The position numbers and the translations under genes were made by a program. A DNA stretch of 64,000 bases from an uncultured Dehalococcoidia bacterium (GTDB lineage: Bacteria; Chloroflexota; Dehalococcoidia; Lucifugimonadales; JADFKI01). The stretch covers positions 496,001-560,000 of the forward strand of contig CATQHF010000001.1 of assembly GCA_958295865.1 (NCBI GenBank), given 5' to 3'. Below the pieces are notes generated by a model. The model did no database searches and was not told the DNA's origin. It saw only the letters and a list, made by a program, of their open reading frames with translations. Each line of letters starts with the position of its first letter. Positions within the stretch are counted from its first letter, which is position 1. Shown here piece after piece: positions 30,577 through 38,855 of this stretch.

Positions 30577-31523
30577 CAGATTTGCCCTTCGGAGCGCTCG
30601 GTCTCATCGGCGGCGCCTGTGTTTTCCTGCGCTTCTTCCAGCGGCGCTATGTCTTGAAATAGCGTTTTTATGCGGTCTATCATCTGGGGGATTACGCTTT
30701 TGTCCTTGAGCATCTGTCCGGTTGTGCGCCGCGTGTGTCGCTCTATGTTGACAGTCCGATTGTCCATGACGGCGCGAGCGGACTTGAACGCCGCGGGCAA
30801 TATGACGCTGTCGCGGTAGAGGTCTGCGATGTCTAGCGCGAAGGCTTCGCCGCTGTGTTCGTGGATGAAGCCGAGTTGCGGGATTGCGCCCACTGATGTG
30901 ACGGCTATGACCGCGGCGGATGTTACGGCGACGGATGCGTGGTTGATTGCTTGGTTGGGGATGTCGGCTGCGAGCGGGTTGGCTCTGTCATAGCGCCGCC
31001 CTCGCCATTCGATGCCGTGTTGCTGCGCGATGTTCCGGTAGGCGCGTCTTGCCCTCGCCCCTTCCATTCCGCGCAGCCGCTCGATGCTGTGATGGGGAAA
31101 TACCTCGCCGAGCCGCATGGCGTACATCCTGCGGGCGACGGTGATGCGGCTGCCGTCGGGGTCGCCCCACGCGCGCATCTGTCGGCGTGCCGTGTCCGAT
31201 GTGTCGGGCATCAAGGGCGGCGCGGTGTAGCACCTGACGCCATCCTCTCCGACTGCGACCAGCGCGGTGCCGTGCCGCGCCATCAGGCGCAGGGCGTCGT
31301 GGCTGACGGTGGAGCCGGGCCCCAGCAGTATCATGGAAAGCGTCTGAAAGGGTATGCCGTATTCGCCTTCGTCTAGCGGACTGCCGGAGTCGGGCGCGGC
31401 TTGGCGCTCGAAGCGCAGCGTGCCGTCTCGAACGGTCAGCGCGCCTCGACTAAGCCACAGCAGACCATGACGGTCGGCATGCGGGATTCTCGCGGTCTCT
31501 AGGCCTAGTCTGCCTCGCATCAT
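30576..31523 (-). CDS. cas1: CRISPR integrase Cas1e
   Basis: The spacer-integrating endonuclease. Metal ligands typical of Cas1 are visible: Glu in RLRGMEGARARRAY, His in GFIHEHSGEAFALD and Asp in LDIADLYRDSVILP. The length (315 residues) fits Cas1e, with a short acidic C-terminal tail. GGAGGTGAG precedes the tandem ATGATG. A solitary CRISPR repeat lies in its 5' untranslated region. Confidence 0.96.
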   Translation of the reverse strand: MMRGRLGLETARIPHADRHGLLWLSRGALTVRDGTLRFERQAAPDSGSPLDEGEYGIPFQTLSMILLGPGSTVSHDALRLMARHGTALVAVGEDGVRCYTAPPLMPDTSDTARRQMRAWGDPDGSRITVARRMYAMRLGEVFPHHSIERLRGMEGARARRAYRNIAQQHGIEWRGRRYDRANPLAADIPNQAINHASVAVTSAAVIAVTSVGAIPQLGFIHEHSGEAFALDIADLYRDSVILPAAFKSARAVMDNRTVNIERHTRRTTGQMLKDKSVIPQMIDRIKTLFQDIAPLEEAQENTGAADETERSEGQI

Positions 31524-31543
31524 GATTTGAGCTCACCTCCCGA

Positions 31544-31571
31544 GGTCTATCTCCGCGTGTGCAGGGGAACC
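31544..31571 (-). repeat. Solitary CRISPR repeat upstream of cas1
   Basis: It matches the array repeat at 26 of 28 positions (GGTCTATCTCCGCGTGTGCA...) in the array orientation, i.e. in the sense of the cas mRNA. It lies 8 nt before the end of the ribbon-helix-helix-like gene (plus-strand view) and 20 nt from the cas1 start. Confidence 0.9.
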
Positions 31572-31578
31572 CTCTGCG

Positions 31579-32037
31579 TTAATAAGCTGGCGGCAAGTCG
31601 CCCATTATGCCGTCTTGCGTCCAGTCCCCATTTGTGGGCTTCGGCTCACTCCATCCGTAGCCTCTCAAATAGTGCCTACAAGCAGACCCCCCGTGTATCA
31701 AATTGGGTGCCGTATACCACTCGTACACATCTGCCATCACGATGCGCTTCAAGAATTCGTTCGTGCTTATCTGGTATGCGTTTGCAGCATACCAGACCTT
31801 TTCGGCTACTTCGGTAGTCAGTGTATAGCCGAGTTCCTCCATCTTGCACTTGCACTTTTGCTTGGGCGCACTAGGTATTATCTTCCAGGTATCGCCATCC
31901 CTTTTGTTAATCGGCTCATTCCACCACTTTTGGGCTATCTGACAGATGTACTCGCTGATAGGCTTCTTCAAAGATTTCGCCATTCTGCGAATGTGGCTTG
32001 CGTCCTGCACAGGAACCCAGATTGTGCCAATGAACAT
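31579..32037 (-). CDS. Unknown cas-operon protein with two RHH-like segments
   Basis: No known Cas family is recognised. The 152-residue protein has two similar strand-helix-helix segments: GTIWVPVQDASHIRRMAKSL followed by KKPISEYICQIAQKWW, and YTLTTEVAEKVWYAANAYQI followed by STNEFLKRIVMADVYEWY. These resemble Arc/CopG ribbon-helix-helix units, suggesting a DNA-binding regulator or antitoxin-like protein. A Lys/Cys-rich KQKCKCK linker joins them. GGAGTGAG precedes ATG. It sits inside the cas operon between cas6e and cas1, bracketed by two solitary CRISPR repeats. Role as cas or leader regulator is inference. Confidence 0.5.
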   Translation of the reverse strand: MFIGTIWVPVQDASHIRRMAKSLKKPISEYICQIAQKWWNEPINKRDGDTWKIIPSAPKQKCKCKMEELGYTLTTEVAEKVWYAANAYQISTNEFLKRIVMADVYEWYTAPNLIHGGSACRHYLRGYGWSEPKPTNGDWTQDGIMGDLPPAY

Positions 32038-32186
32038 TGTTACTCACTCCTTATTCTGTCTTTATCTGCTGATACCTCGTTCCGGTTGACCGCTTTTTCT
32101 TGAACCCCTTGCGTTCCATCAGGGCAGAAAAGCCAGATATTTCTGGCATACCGCTTTGCGCGATTGTCTTGCCAACGCCCCTGATA

Positions 32187-32214
32187 GGTTTATCCCCGCG
32201 TGTGCGGGGGAACT
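32187..32214 (-). repeat. Solitary CRISPR repeat downstream of cas6e
   Basis: GGTTTATCCCCGCGTGTGCG... with two changes from the array consensus (third-block C-to-T and final C-to-T), in the cas mRNA sense. It lies 98 bp after the cas6e stop. Together with the repeat at 31544 it encloses the RHH-like gene. The rest of 32038-32312 holds no gene. Confidence 0.9.
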
Positions 32215-32312
32215 ATTTTATTCCGATGTCGCTTTCTGTCCGCTGTTTCAATTCAGTTGTTAAGGTGCGTGAAAATATATCGGCGCTCTATGGTCAGCAG
32301 CCGCGCCGGCGT

Positions 32313-33155
32313 TCAGTAGGCTCGGGCAGGACGCAGCAGGAGCATGCCGTAGCCATAAGCCTTGTGCCTGCCGATGCCGTTTGCCAGCATATCGCCGAAT
32401 TTCGCCCCGTCGGTAATCTCAAGCTCGCCGCGCATCAGGGCGTCTGGTCCTTCGCTGTATCGCCGATGCAGCTTTCGGACGGCGCGGGTTCGGCGGAATG
32501 ATACGAGTTTCGTACTGCCTACATCAAGCATTGCGCCGCCCTTCTGCTCGAACCGCTTTTGCAGCCACTCCCGATACACCTTTTCGCGGCTGCGCCCGGC
32601 GCATGCCATGCCGTGCCTATCCGAATGTTCGAGGGCTTCATTCAGGAAGGCGTCCCGTTCAGGGTTTGGCAGGCGGCAGCCGTCGCACTTGTGCTTGCGG
32701 TCAAGTCGTATGAGCTCGTAGCATTCGGCGCTCTTCTTTTTGTAGCGTCGCACTACGGGGCGAATCCGCGCTTCGAACCCCAGCCGTCTGCCGGCTTGCC
32801 ATGTGGAGGGCATACGCTTGCTGTCCAAGCTTGCGAGCGGCAGCGCCTTCTCCTGCAACGGGCAGGCGAACAGGCTTGCCGTATCGCGCAGCTCATCAGC
32901 GTCGGCGCGCGAGTAGCCGTAGAGTGTGCCGCGCCGCCCATCGCGCGGGATTATCAGGCGGAACGGCTGCGGTCGCCGCTCTATGTCGTTGCCGAAGCAC
33001 TCGGTCAGAAGGCAGTGCATCGCATGGTCGTCGTCCACGATTTGCCGACTGCCCATCCAGCGGCGGAACTGGAGCGTATCGATGTCGGCGCGTATTATGT
33101 GAAGGACGCCGGTTGCCTTTGCGGTATCCTTGTCGGCAATCATCGCGGTAGTCAT
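32313..33155 (-). CDS. cas6e: Cascade crRNA endonuclease Cas6e
   Basis: It cuts the repeat hairpin and stays on the crRNA 3' end. The 280-residue protein has the Cse3/CasE pattern: N-terminal HIIRADIDTLQFRRW, a DDDHAMHCLLTECFG segment with a candidate catalytic His, FRLIIPRDGR, and the C-terminal glycine-rich loop GIGRHKAYGYGMLLLRP. A central insertion with KHKCDGCRLPNPER is unusual and may bind metal or RNA. It overlaps cas5e by 4 nt. Confidence 0.93.
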   Translation of the reverse strand: MTTAMIADKDTAKATGVLHIIRADIDTLQFRRWMGSRQIVDDDHAMHCLLTECFGNDIERRPQPFRLIIPRDGRRGTLYGYSRADADELRDTASLFACPLQEKALPLASLDSKRMPSTWQAGRRLGFEARIRPVVRRYKKKSAECYELIRLDRKHKCDGCRLPNPERDAFLNEALEHSDRHGMACAGRSREKVYREWLQKRFEQKGGAMLDVGSTKLVSFRRTRAVRKLHRRYSEGPDALMRGELEITDGAKFGDMLANGIGRHKAYGYGMLLLRPARAY

Positions 33156-33928
33156 TCTTCACCGTCCTTCTCGCAGCCTTGCGCCGCGCGCCGCTTCCCG
33201 AAGCGGGACTTGTCCACTCTGCCCTCATGCACCAGACGACCGCCGCCGTGCAGCCCGGAGACCCAGTTGCGCTCGTCGGTGAGCATGTAGCTTCGGTTCG
33301 CGCTGACTTCATCCTCGCCGTCATTCCACTGCATCGCCACGTGCTGGGGCGCGTCGTCCTGATATTCCAGCGGCGTATTCAGCAGCGCGGCGAGGCATGT
33401 GTCGCCCTCATCGCTGAAGCCGCCAAACATCGGAGCGGACGGCAGACACGGCTTGCGCCCGATGAACAGGGGGCGCATCGGCTCTTGCAGCGCGTCCGCA
33501 AGTTCGTCGAGCGTTGGCGCATTGGCATCATCGGTATCGCGCAGGCGCAGGGCTACGCACACGCGCATATCGGTATAATAATCGCGGTAGCGCAGGTGCG
33601 GCGCGTTGTATGTGGCAGCGCCGCCCGCCCTGCCCTCGGGAACGCCGCGCGTAGTCCAGCCCCTGTCTGTCCTGGCCAATTGCGCCGTCTGAAAGTCGGT
33701 CATGCTGACGCCGCCCGCCGGTTCGCGCTCTATGCGAGTGGCGAATACCAGCCTGTCTTGCAAGTCCTGATGCTTCTGCCGTTCGATGCGCCGCCAGCCG
33801 AGCGCGTTGGCGAATATGCCGGTGAGCATGGAGGCGGCGGGAAAGCGGCGGATGACGCCAAGATTGTCGATGGTCTCGCCGCCGAACGCCATCAACGGCG
33901 ATTCCAAGCGCATAATCAAGTGTTTCAT
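33152..33928 (-). CDS. cas5e: Cascade subunit Cas5e
   Basis: It caps the crRNA 5' handle. The N-terminal MKHLIMRLESPLMAFGGE and RRFPAASMLTGIFANALG are typical of Cas5e (CasD); RPLFIGRKPCLPSAPMFGG is the conserved C-terminal glycine-rich segment. The length of 258 residues is slightly longer than usual because of a charged C-terminal tail. GAGAGGA precedes ATG; a CRISPR mini-array lies directly upstream. Confidence 0.94.
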   Translation of the reverse strand: MKHLIMRLESPLMAFGGETIDNLGVIRRFPAASMLTGIFANALGWRRIERQKHQDLQDRLVFATRIEREPAGGVSMTDFQTAQLARTDRGWTTRGVPEGRAGGAATYNAPHLRYRDYYTDMRVCVALRLRDTDDANAPTLDELADALQEPMRPLFIGRKPCLPSAPMFGGFSDEGDTCLAALLNTPLEYQDDAPQHVAMQWNDGEDEVSANRSYMLTDERNWVSGLHGGGRLVHEGRVDKSRFGKRRAAQGCEKDGEE

Positions 33929-33939
33929 AAAATCCTCTC

Positions 33940-34211
33940 CGTTTATCCCCGCGTGTGCGGGGGAGCCGTCTCCATCATCCCCATCATCGCCATCACCGGC
34001 GGTTTATCCCCGCGTGTGCGGGGGAGCCTGTGGCAGTGTCAGGATGAACACGATGTAGCCGGGTCTATCCTCGCGTGTGCGGGGGAACCGCGAACTCGCA
34101 GGCGATGTCGTGCGGCATCTGAGGTCTATCCCCGCGTGTGCGGGGGAACCCAGGGAACCCAGAGGCCGTGCCAGTTGATTTCGGGTCTATCCCCGCATGT
34201 GCGGAAGGATT
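33940..34211 (-). CRISPR. Intra-operon CRISPR mini-array between cas7e and cas5e
   Basis: Five repeats at 33940, 34001, 34062, 34123 and 34184, each 28 bp, with four 33-nt spacers. The first two carry GGGGGAGCC instead of GGGGGAACC and a T in GTTTATC; the third has one change; the fourth is consensus; the fifth is degenerate and touches the cas7e stop. Orientation is the same as the main array and the cas mRNA. The first spacer is built of CATCATC-like low-complexity sequence. The ends abut cas7e (stop) and cas5e (12 nt from ATG). Confidence 0.95.
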
Positions 34212-35365
34212 CACCGTGCCTCGCCGTTGCGGATTGCGTCCGCCGCCCATTCCGCGAGCGCGTTGCAGTCGAGCCACTCCGCGCCGGGCAGGTCGTAGTC
34301 CTCGACCGACATCATGCGCCGCGCTTCGTTGCTGCCGTAGCACTTATCCAGCCTGCCCAGATAGTCGGACAGGTTGGCGGCGGCGTCATCCACCTGCGCC
34401 TTCGCGGGCTTGCGGAATGCGTTGGCGAGACTGCGCGGCTGGCGGCTGCCCGCCTCGATGAGCATCAGGTCGGCGGCGGCATACGGCGCGGTCGAGCCGA
34501 GCTTCGCGCCGGGCGACACGGTTGCGATGAGGTGTATCAGATGCTTGACCACCTTGCTTGCAAGTTCGCGGCTGCCCGACAGGTTCGACACCAGCCCCGG
34601 CACATCCACCACGACATAGCCATAGAACAGGCCGGCGGTCAGCTCCATATCGCCGATGTGCGCCGCGCCCGCGTCCTTGTCATCGCGCTGCAAATCATCA
34701 ACGACTGAGAAATAATCGCTTTCCGATTCTTCTCGATGCACGGTGAAGGCGTGCGCCACATGTATGGCGGCATCGATGTTCGCGCCGGGGTCGGATGTAA
34801 CCATGCGCCCGAACAGCGCGCCGATTAGACCGCCGGGCAGACTGGTCTGCTCTCGGAATGCACGGAAATTATCATGCTCTTCGTTGCGCCGCGCCGCTGT
34901 GAATAGTAGCGTAGCGGCAGCGCCGGCGGCTTTGGCGTCGTCGGGATGTTCGGCGCAGAGTTCGCGCGCTTTGTGTTGCAGATACTCGACCTCCGGCTGC
35001 CCCAGCAGCAACGGTTGGCGTCCACTTTCGGATGTGCCGCCGCTGCCGTATATGCCGACATTGAACGCCCCTTCAACGGCGTCGAGTACCTCTTTGGCGA
35101 CGCCGTTCGCTTCACGCAGGGGCTGCATCACGCTGCGCTCCACAACATTGCGGGAGCGTATGGCGTCCGCCGCGCCGTCGATGGCATTCAGCGCGAACTC
35201 GCCGTCAGCCGTGCGCCAATGCCTTTTGAGGCACTGCGACGATATGCGCGTGCGGGTAGCGCCGCCAAACGGCATGCGCTTGGCAAGACCGCTGTCGTCG
35301 CGGTTCAGCAACGCCGCCGGATACGAGTGCAGCGTATGGACTTGCAGAAATCTGGGTTCGGTCAT
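34211..35365 (-). CDS. cas7e: Cascade backbone subunit Cas7e
   Basis: Six copies form the crRNA-binding backbone. The protein opens with LQVHTLHSYPAALLNRDDSGLAKRM and TRTRISSQCLKRHWR, strongly typical of Cas7e/Cse4/CasC. The 384-residue length is normal. AAGGAGATA precedes ATG. The stop codon lies within the last, degenerate repeat of the intra-operon mini-array. Confidence 0.96.
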   Translation of the reverse strand: MTEPRFLQVHTLHSYPAALLNRDDSGLAKRMPFGGATRTRISSQCLKRHWRTADGEFALNAIDGAADAIRSRNVVERSVMQPLREANGVAKEVLDAVEGAFNVGIYGSGGTSESGRQPLLLGQPEVEYLQHKARELCAEHPDDAKAAGAAATLLFTAARRNEEHDNFRAFREQTSLPGGLIGALFGRMVTSDPGANIDAAIHVAHAFTVHREESESDYFSVVDDLQRDDKDAGAAHIGDMELTAGLFYGYVVVDVPGLVSNLSGSRELASKVVKHLIHLIATVSPGAKLGSTAPYAAADLMLIEAGSRQPRSLANAFRKPAKAQVDDAAANLSDYLGRLDKCYGSNEARRMMSVEDYDLPGAEWLDCNALAEWAADAIRNGEAR

Positions 35366-35377
35366 GGTCGTATCTCC

Positions 35378-36382
35378 TTATTCATCCACTCTATTGGCTT
35401 GGTATGAACTATATTCCGCTCGATAGTAAGCTCTGGCTATCTCGATTCTGGCTTCGTCAGCCCGCTCTTCGTTGTGTCCTTCGTTCAATATGAACCAGGC
35501 CATGTCGCGCCAATTGAAGGCGCACCTTTGACTTGCGAGCATCCTAAACAGCCGCGCCAGTATTTGATGGAGGGCATCCCCCCTTGCCGCAAGCAGTGTT
35601 GATAGTCTCTGTTCGCTGTAGAATGGCGGTCTGCTGCCGTCGCCTTTGTACAACGCGTGTCCAATCCTAATTTTTGGATTGTGAGCCAATCCTGCGGTAT
35701 GAGTCAATCTTGCGGTATGAGCCATCACCGCTATGCCGTGCATGATGAGTCCCCATTTTCGAATATCCGCGTTTCTGGGTATTCCCGGTTGACTCAATAT
35801 CTTCCAGAATATGGCGCTGCTAGGATTTGCAGGATTCATGCGGCGAAGACTAGCTTTATCTCCCGTCGTTATCTCATCACCTTCGATAGTCTCTATGGTG
35901 TTGTCCATAACCACGCCAAAACTGGCGGGAATCGGGCTACTGGAAGGTTCAGGCAAGATTTTCGTTACGCTAGTATGCCCGACGGTACCGTTCTTGATAA
36001 TGTCGGCGAGTTCTTGCCTATCATCATCACTGTCTCCGCGCCACACCTTTGTGGTGATACCCATTTGCTCAAACGCTTCAAGCCAATCAGTTTGACCTTC
36101 ACCGAATGGGCTGCCAGAATGTCGCTTCAGTTCTGCTACCAGCATTTCGAACTGATTTGTCTCTGGGTTCTTTCGGAACATCACCAAATCTGGGAATCCT
36201 CTACCGCGCACTATGCGAAAACCTTCGACGTGGAACGGCCGCCATCCATGATGAATTGCCTCATCATGCACTTCTTTGTTGAAAAACCATTCTCTAGGCG
36301 TGTGTGGCTGTTCTACTCGAACAGCGTCATCTGCGCTTCCTTCGAGTCCTGCGCTTGTGCCGTCTGGTCGTTGCTCTGTCAT
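35378..36382 (-). CDS. VRR-NUC nuclease-Cse2 (Cas11e) fusion protein
   Basis: The 334-residue protein joins two domains. Residues about 30-130 form a VRR-NUC/PD-(D/E)XK nuclease module: a helix with KEVHDEAIHHGW, then RGFPDLVMF (Asp65), LVAELKRHSG (Glu84, Lys86) and GEGQTDWLEAFEQMGI (Gln97), ending in a KVWRG strand. Residues about 178-325 match Cse2/CasB in pattern: SLRRMNPANPSSAIFWKIL, IRIGHALYKGDG, SEQRLSTLLAARGDALH and FNWRDMAWFI. The linker is about 50 residues, Ser/Pro/Thr-rich. The position (cas8e-here-cas7e) is that of cse2, and no other cse2 exists in the locus. All nuclease residues are kept, so it may be active. An internal start giving free Cse2 is possible (Met159 or Met182), but neither has a convincing ribosome site. 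Confidence 0.85.
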   Translation of the reverse strand: MTEQRPDGTSAGLEGSADDAVRVEQPHTPREWFFNKEVHDEAIHHGWRPFHVEGFRIVRGRGFPDLVMFRKNPETNQFEMLVAELKRHSGSPFGEGQTDWLEAFEQMGITTKVWRGDSDDDRQELADIIKNGTVGHTSVTKILPEPSSSPIPASFGVVMDNTIETIEGDEITTGDKASLRRMNPANPSSAIFWKILSQPGIPRNADIRKWGLIMHGIAVMAHTARLTHTAGLAHNPKIRIGHALYKGDGSRPPFYSEQRLSTLLAARGDALHQILARLFRMLASQRCAFNWRDMAWFILNEGHNEERADEARIEIARAYYRAEYSSYQANRVDE

Positions 36383-36385
36383 ATT

Positions 36386-37993
36386 TCATTCCCCCTCTTC
36401 TATTTCAAACAGGAACGGCAGACCTTCATTGCCGCGTATCCGTCCCCAGAATGTGCTGTCTGCTCTGACACGTGCCTTGAATTTCTGAATTGATAGGCTG
36501 GGTATAGCGTCTTCAGCCGCCTTCAGGAATCTTTCTGCTTGGTCAACTACCCCGTCATTGCCGTTCAGTAGCCATTTCTTGCGTATTCCATCGCGCTCGC
36601 TTTCGTCTGCCTCGAACTCGTCTTGTACGTCGTTGAAGAAATTGGCGTCAACGATTTCGTCCAGCTTATCAGTCCATGGTCGGGCAAGTTGGTTTGGTGA
36701 AGGCTGCCCGTTCCGATGAGCGGCAAAATCGCTATTCCCTTTCGCCGCGAAAGTCGCAATCGCATGCCGTAGGATGTTCTTAACTTTGCCTATTTGCTCT
36801 ATGCGCTCTCTCGCTATGTCTTCCAGTTGCTTGGCTTGCGGACGCCCCCGCATCATGCTCATGCTTTGCGCCATCATGCGACGCATAGGAATGACGCGCT
36901 CGTGGTATCCGGATGTGCCGCCTTCTCCGCGTATCATCCCCCTTGCGACCAATTGGATTGTCCCTTCGTGGTTCTCGTCGAACTGAGTGCTGTCTAAAAG
37001 ATAGGGCTGTTTCCAATCGGCAGAGAACAGACCATCAACCACCCTCTCATATCCGAACTTTCGCGGCCCCAAAAAAGCCGGAGGCGTTCCCCTTTGGTTG
37101 GGGCTATTGCCGACTGGTGCCCAAGGGTCTCCTGTCAATCCTTTAATATCGGCTATCCTGCGGGACGCTGAGTTAGCGCGAATTGCAAATATCCTGCCCG
37201 CGTTTCGTCTCATCCGAATTCGTCGGCAAATCTCAATATAGAACGGGTCCATCCGATTTATGAGCAAAGACTCGGACTTCTTACCATCCCAAACGATTGT
37301 CCACAGCAACTTAATACCACCATCTGACGGATATTCGTAGTCGCCCACAATCTCCTGACGACGCTCCAGAAGCGCCATTATGTCGCGCTTGATATGCACA
37401 CCAGGTCTAACAGATGGCGTAACGCTGAACGCTGGACGGTTGCCATAGCCGCTTGGCATCCGAGAGACGCCATAATTACGCGCTCCAGAGTAACCTTCCA
37501 TAGTCTGCGTAGTAATCAGCGCGAACAACCAATCGTCGATTTCATGCGATGAAGCCACAGATGCTTTCAGATCATGATTTTTGGAGGTGACCAGCATATC
37601 CAGCTCGTCAGGCGTGTGTAGTCTGTTCTTGTAATCCTTCTCTAGTTCTTTAGACGACACTGGCGGCTGCATGAACGCTGGCTTAGTGATGTCAGCGACT
37701 ACCAGTTGGCACGGCTCATCGTCGGGAGAATCAGGCGTCAGAGCGCGAATAATCTGTCGCCACTCGTCGGCGTTCGTCGGCGGTTCTGATAGATTGGCAT
37801 TATGTATCGCCATCACACCGAGCTGGACAAGGAAGCTATGCCCCGCTGGCTGGTGTTGGTGCGGGCGCAGCGCGGGGAAGGCGGCGATGTCGTCTGCCAT
37901 GAGCGCGGCATAAACTTGCGGCAAGGACGCCCAAACTACCTTGCCATCGTCGCACTTGTATCTGATGAGGTCTTCGGTCAGAATGTTGAACAT
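36386..37993 (-). CDS. cas8e: Cascade large subunit Cas8e (Cse1)
   Basis: It recognises the PAM and recruits Cas3. The 535-residue protein opens with FNILTEDLIRYKCDDG, and contains ALRPHQHQPAGHSFLVQL and TQTMEGYSGARNYGVSRMPSGYGNRPAF, typical of Cse1/CasA. The C-terminal half is the helical bundle. The stop lies 3 nt before the start of the nuclease-Cse2 fusion. Upstream, 88 nt separate it from the zinc microprotein. Confidence 0.92.
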   Translation of the reverse strand: MFNILTEDLIRYKCDDGKVVWASLPQVYAALMADDIAAFPALRPHQHQPAGHSFLVQLGVMAIHNANLSEPPTNADEWRQIIRALTPDSPDDEPCQLVVADITKPAFMQPPVSSKELEKDYKNRLHTPDELDMLVTSKNHDLKASVASSHEIDDWLFALITTQTMEGYSGARNYGVSRMPSGYGNRPAFSVTPSVRPGVHIKRDIMALLERRQEIVGDYEYPSDGGIKLLWTIVWDGKKSESLLINRMDPFYIEICRRIRMRRNAGRIFAIRANSASRRIADIKGLTGDPWAPVGNSPNQRGTPPAFLGPRKFGYERVVDGLFSADWKQPYLLDSTQFDENHEGTIQLVARGMIRGEGGTSGYHERVIPMRRMMAQSMSMMRGRPQAKQLEDIARERIEQIGKVKNILRHAIATFAAKGNSDFAAHRNGQPSPNQLARPWTDKLDEIVDANFFNDVQDEFEADESERDGIRKKWLLNGNDGVVDQAERFLKAAEDAIPSLSIQKFKARVRADSTFWGRIRGNEGLPFLFEIEEGE

Positions 37994-38081
37994 GGTGAGA
38001 GCCTCTTTTCATTCCAATGACAAATGTTAGGATTATTCGTCCTAAACTAATGTACATGCAGACCAATTTATTGTCAATAGC

Positions 38082-38273
38082 CTAATCGAAGTAAAAATCC
38101 CCATGATGATGCCGGAAGCACAAATTGCAGACGAATGATCCAGCGCTTTTAGGTGTACCAGGCTGGCAACACACATCACAGACATAATTGCCACAGAGTT
38201 GGCACTCACCACATTTCGTCGCAGGACAAAAGTCGCACTTGGCAGCGTCGCCTGAATCTGGTAGTCTGCTCAT
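38082..38273 (-). CDS. Cysteine-rich zinc-binding microprotein
   Basis: ATG 38273 is chosen because AGGAGGTG lies 5 nt before it; the ORF track extension upstream is not needed. The 63-residue product contains at least ten cysteines, in CDFCPATKCGECQLCGNYVC, VCC and VCNLC, followed by FRHHH. This could bind two or three zinc ions. No known Cas or anti-CRISPR family is recognised. It is on the cas strand, 88 nt upstream of cas8e, and may be the first gene of the Cascade transcript. A regulatory or assembly role is only a guess. Confidence 0.6.
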   Translation of the reverse strand: MSRLPDSGDAAKCDFCPATKCGECQLCGNYVCDVCCQPGTPKSAGSFVCNLCFRHHHGDFYFD

Positions 38274-38548
38274 ACGAACACCTCCTAATTTGAGTTTGAG
38301 ACTGGATGCGGGATGTCGTTCATGCCTTCGTTGGAGTGCAGTCCGGCGAGGGCATTTCATTGAAGATAGCATTTTTTTATGTGTAAGTCAACGGATCTTT
38401 CAAAGAAACAACAGATACCGCGTGCATATTATTAAAATATCTGGTAAAATTCAATACATCATCACTACACAGGATATGTCAACCGAAACACCCCATACAC
38501 TTTTGGGGATAGACCTATGCAGGCGGTATTTGTAGTTTCAAAGCCTGA

Positions 38549-38637
38549 TGTTCCCCCGCAAGCGCGGGGATATACCGGCGTGCCATGCATGCCGCTGATG
38601 CGGGCGCAGGGTTCCCCCGCACTCGCGGGGTCTTCAA
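38549..38637 (+). CRISPR. Two-repeat CRISPR mini-array, opposite orientation
   Basis: Two degenerate 28-bp repeats (TGTTCCCCCGCAAGCGCGGG... and GGTTCCCCCGCACTCGCGGG...) enclose one 33-nt spacer (38577-38609). The repeat sense is on the plus strand, opposite to the main array. It joins directly to the duplicated cas3 tail. Confidence 0.8.
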
Positions 38638-38794
38638 CCACTGGGGCTGTTATCGTTGTAACCGATGCAGCCCCAGGCGGTCGTACCTAAACCGCCTGCC
38701 GCCGATGGCGAACTCAAAGCCGCCGTCGACTGCGCTTGCGTCCACCTGCTCCGGCGCTTCCGCACCGCTCAGCCAGCGGAGCGACATAACCAAT
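38624..38794. repeat. Duplicate of the cas3 3' end
   Basis: This 171-bp segment aligns without gaps to 39080-39250, which includes the cas3 stop, its last 48 codons and part of the terminator; about a dozen substitutions separate the copies. The left edge of the homology coincides with CGCGGGG shared by the terminator and the second repeat of the mini-array. It encodes a non-functional cas3 C-terminal fragment on the minus strand. Confidence 0.9.
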
Positions 38795-38855
38795 AGGAGC
38801 AGTCGGACTAGCGTCAGTCATCCTAACCTTTGTTGGATTTGTAGGAGGTGAGACT

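Noticed and set aside
33179-34708. 509-residue plus-strand ORF across cas5e, the mini-array and cas7e
   Set aside because: It crosses CRISPR repeats and runs antisense to two clear cas genes.
35378-35905. Internal start for separate Cse2 at Met159 or Met182 of the fusion
   Set aside because: No ribosome site at suitable distance was found; kept only as a possibility in the feature entry.
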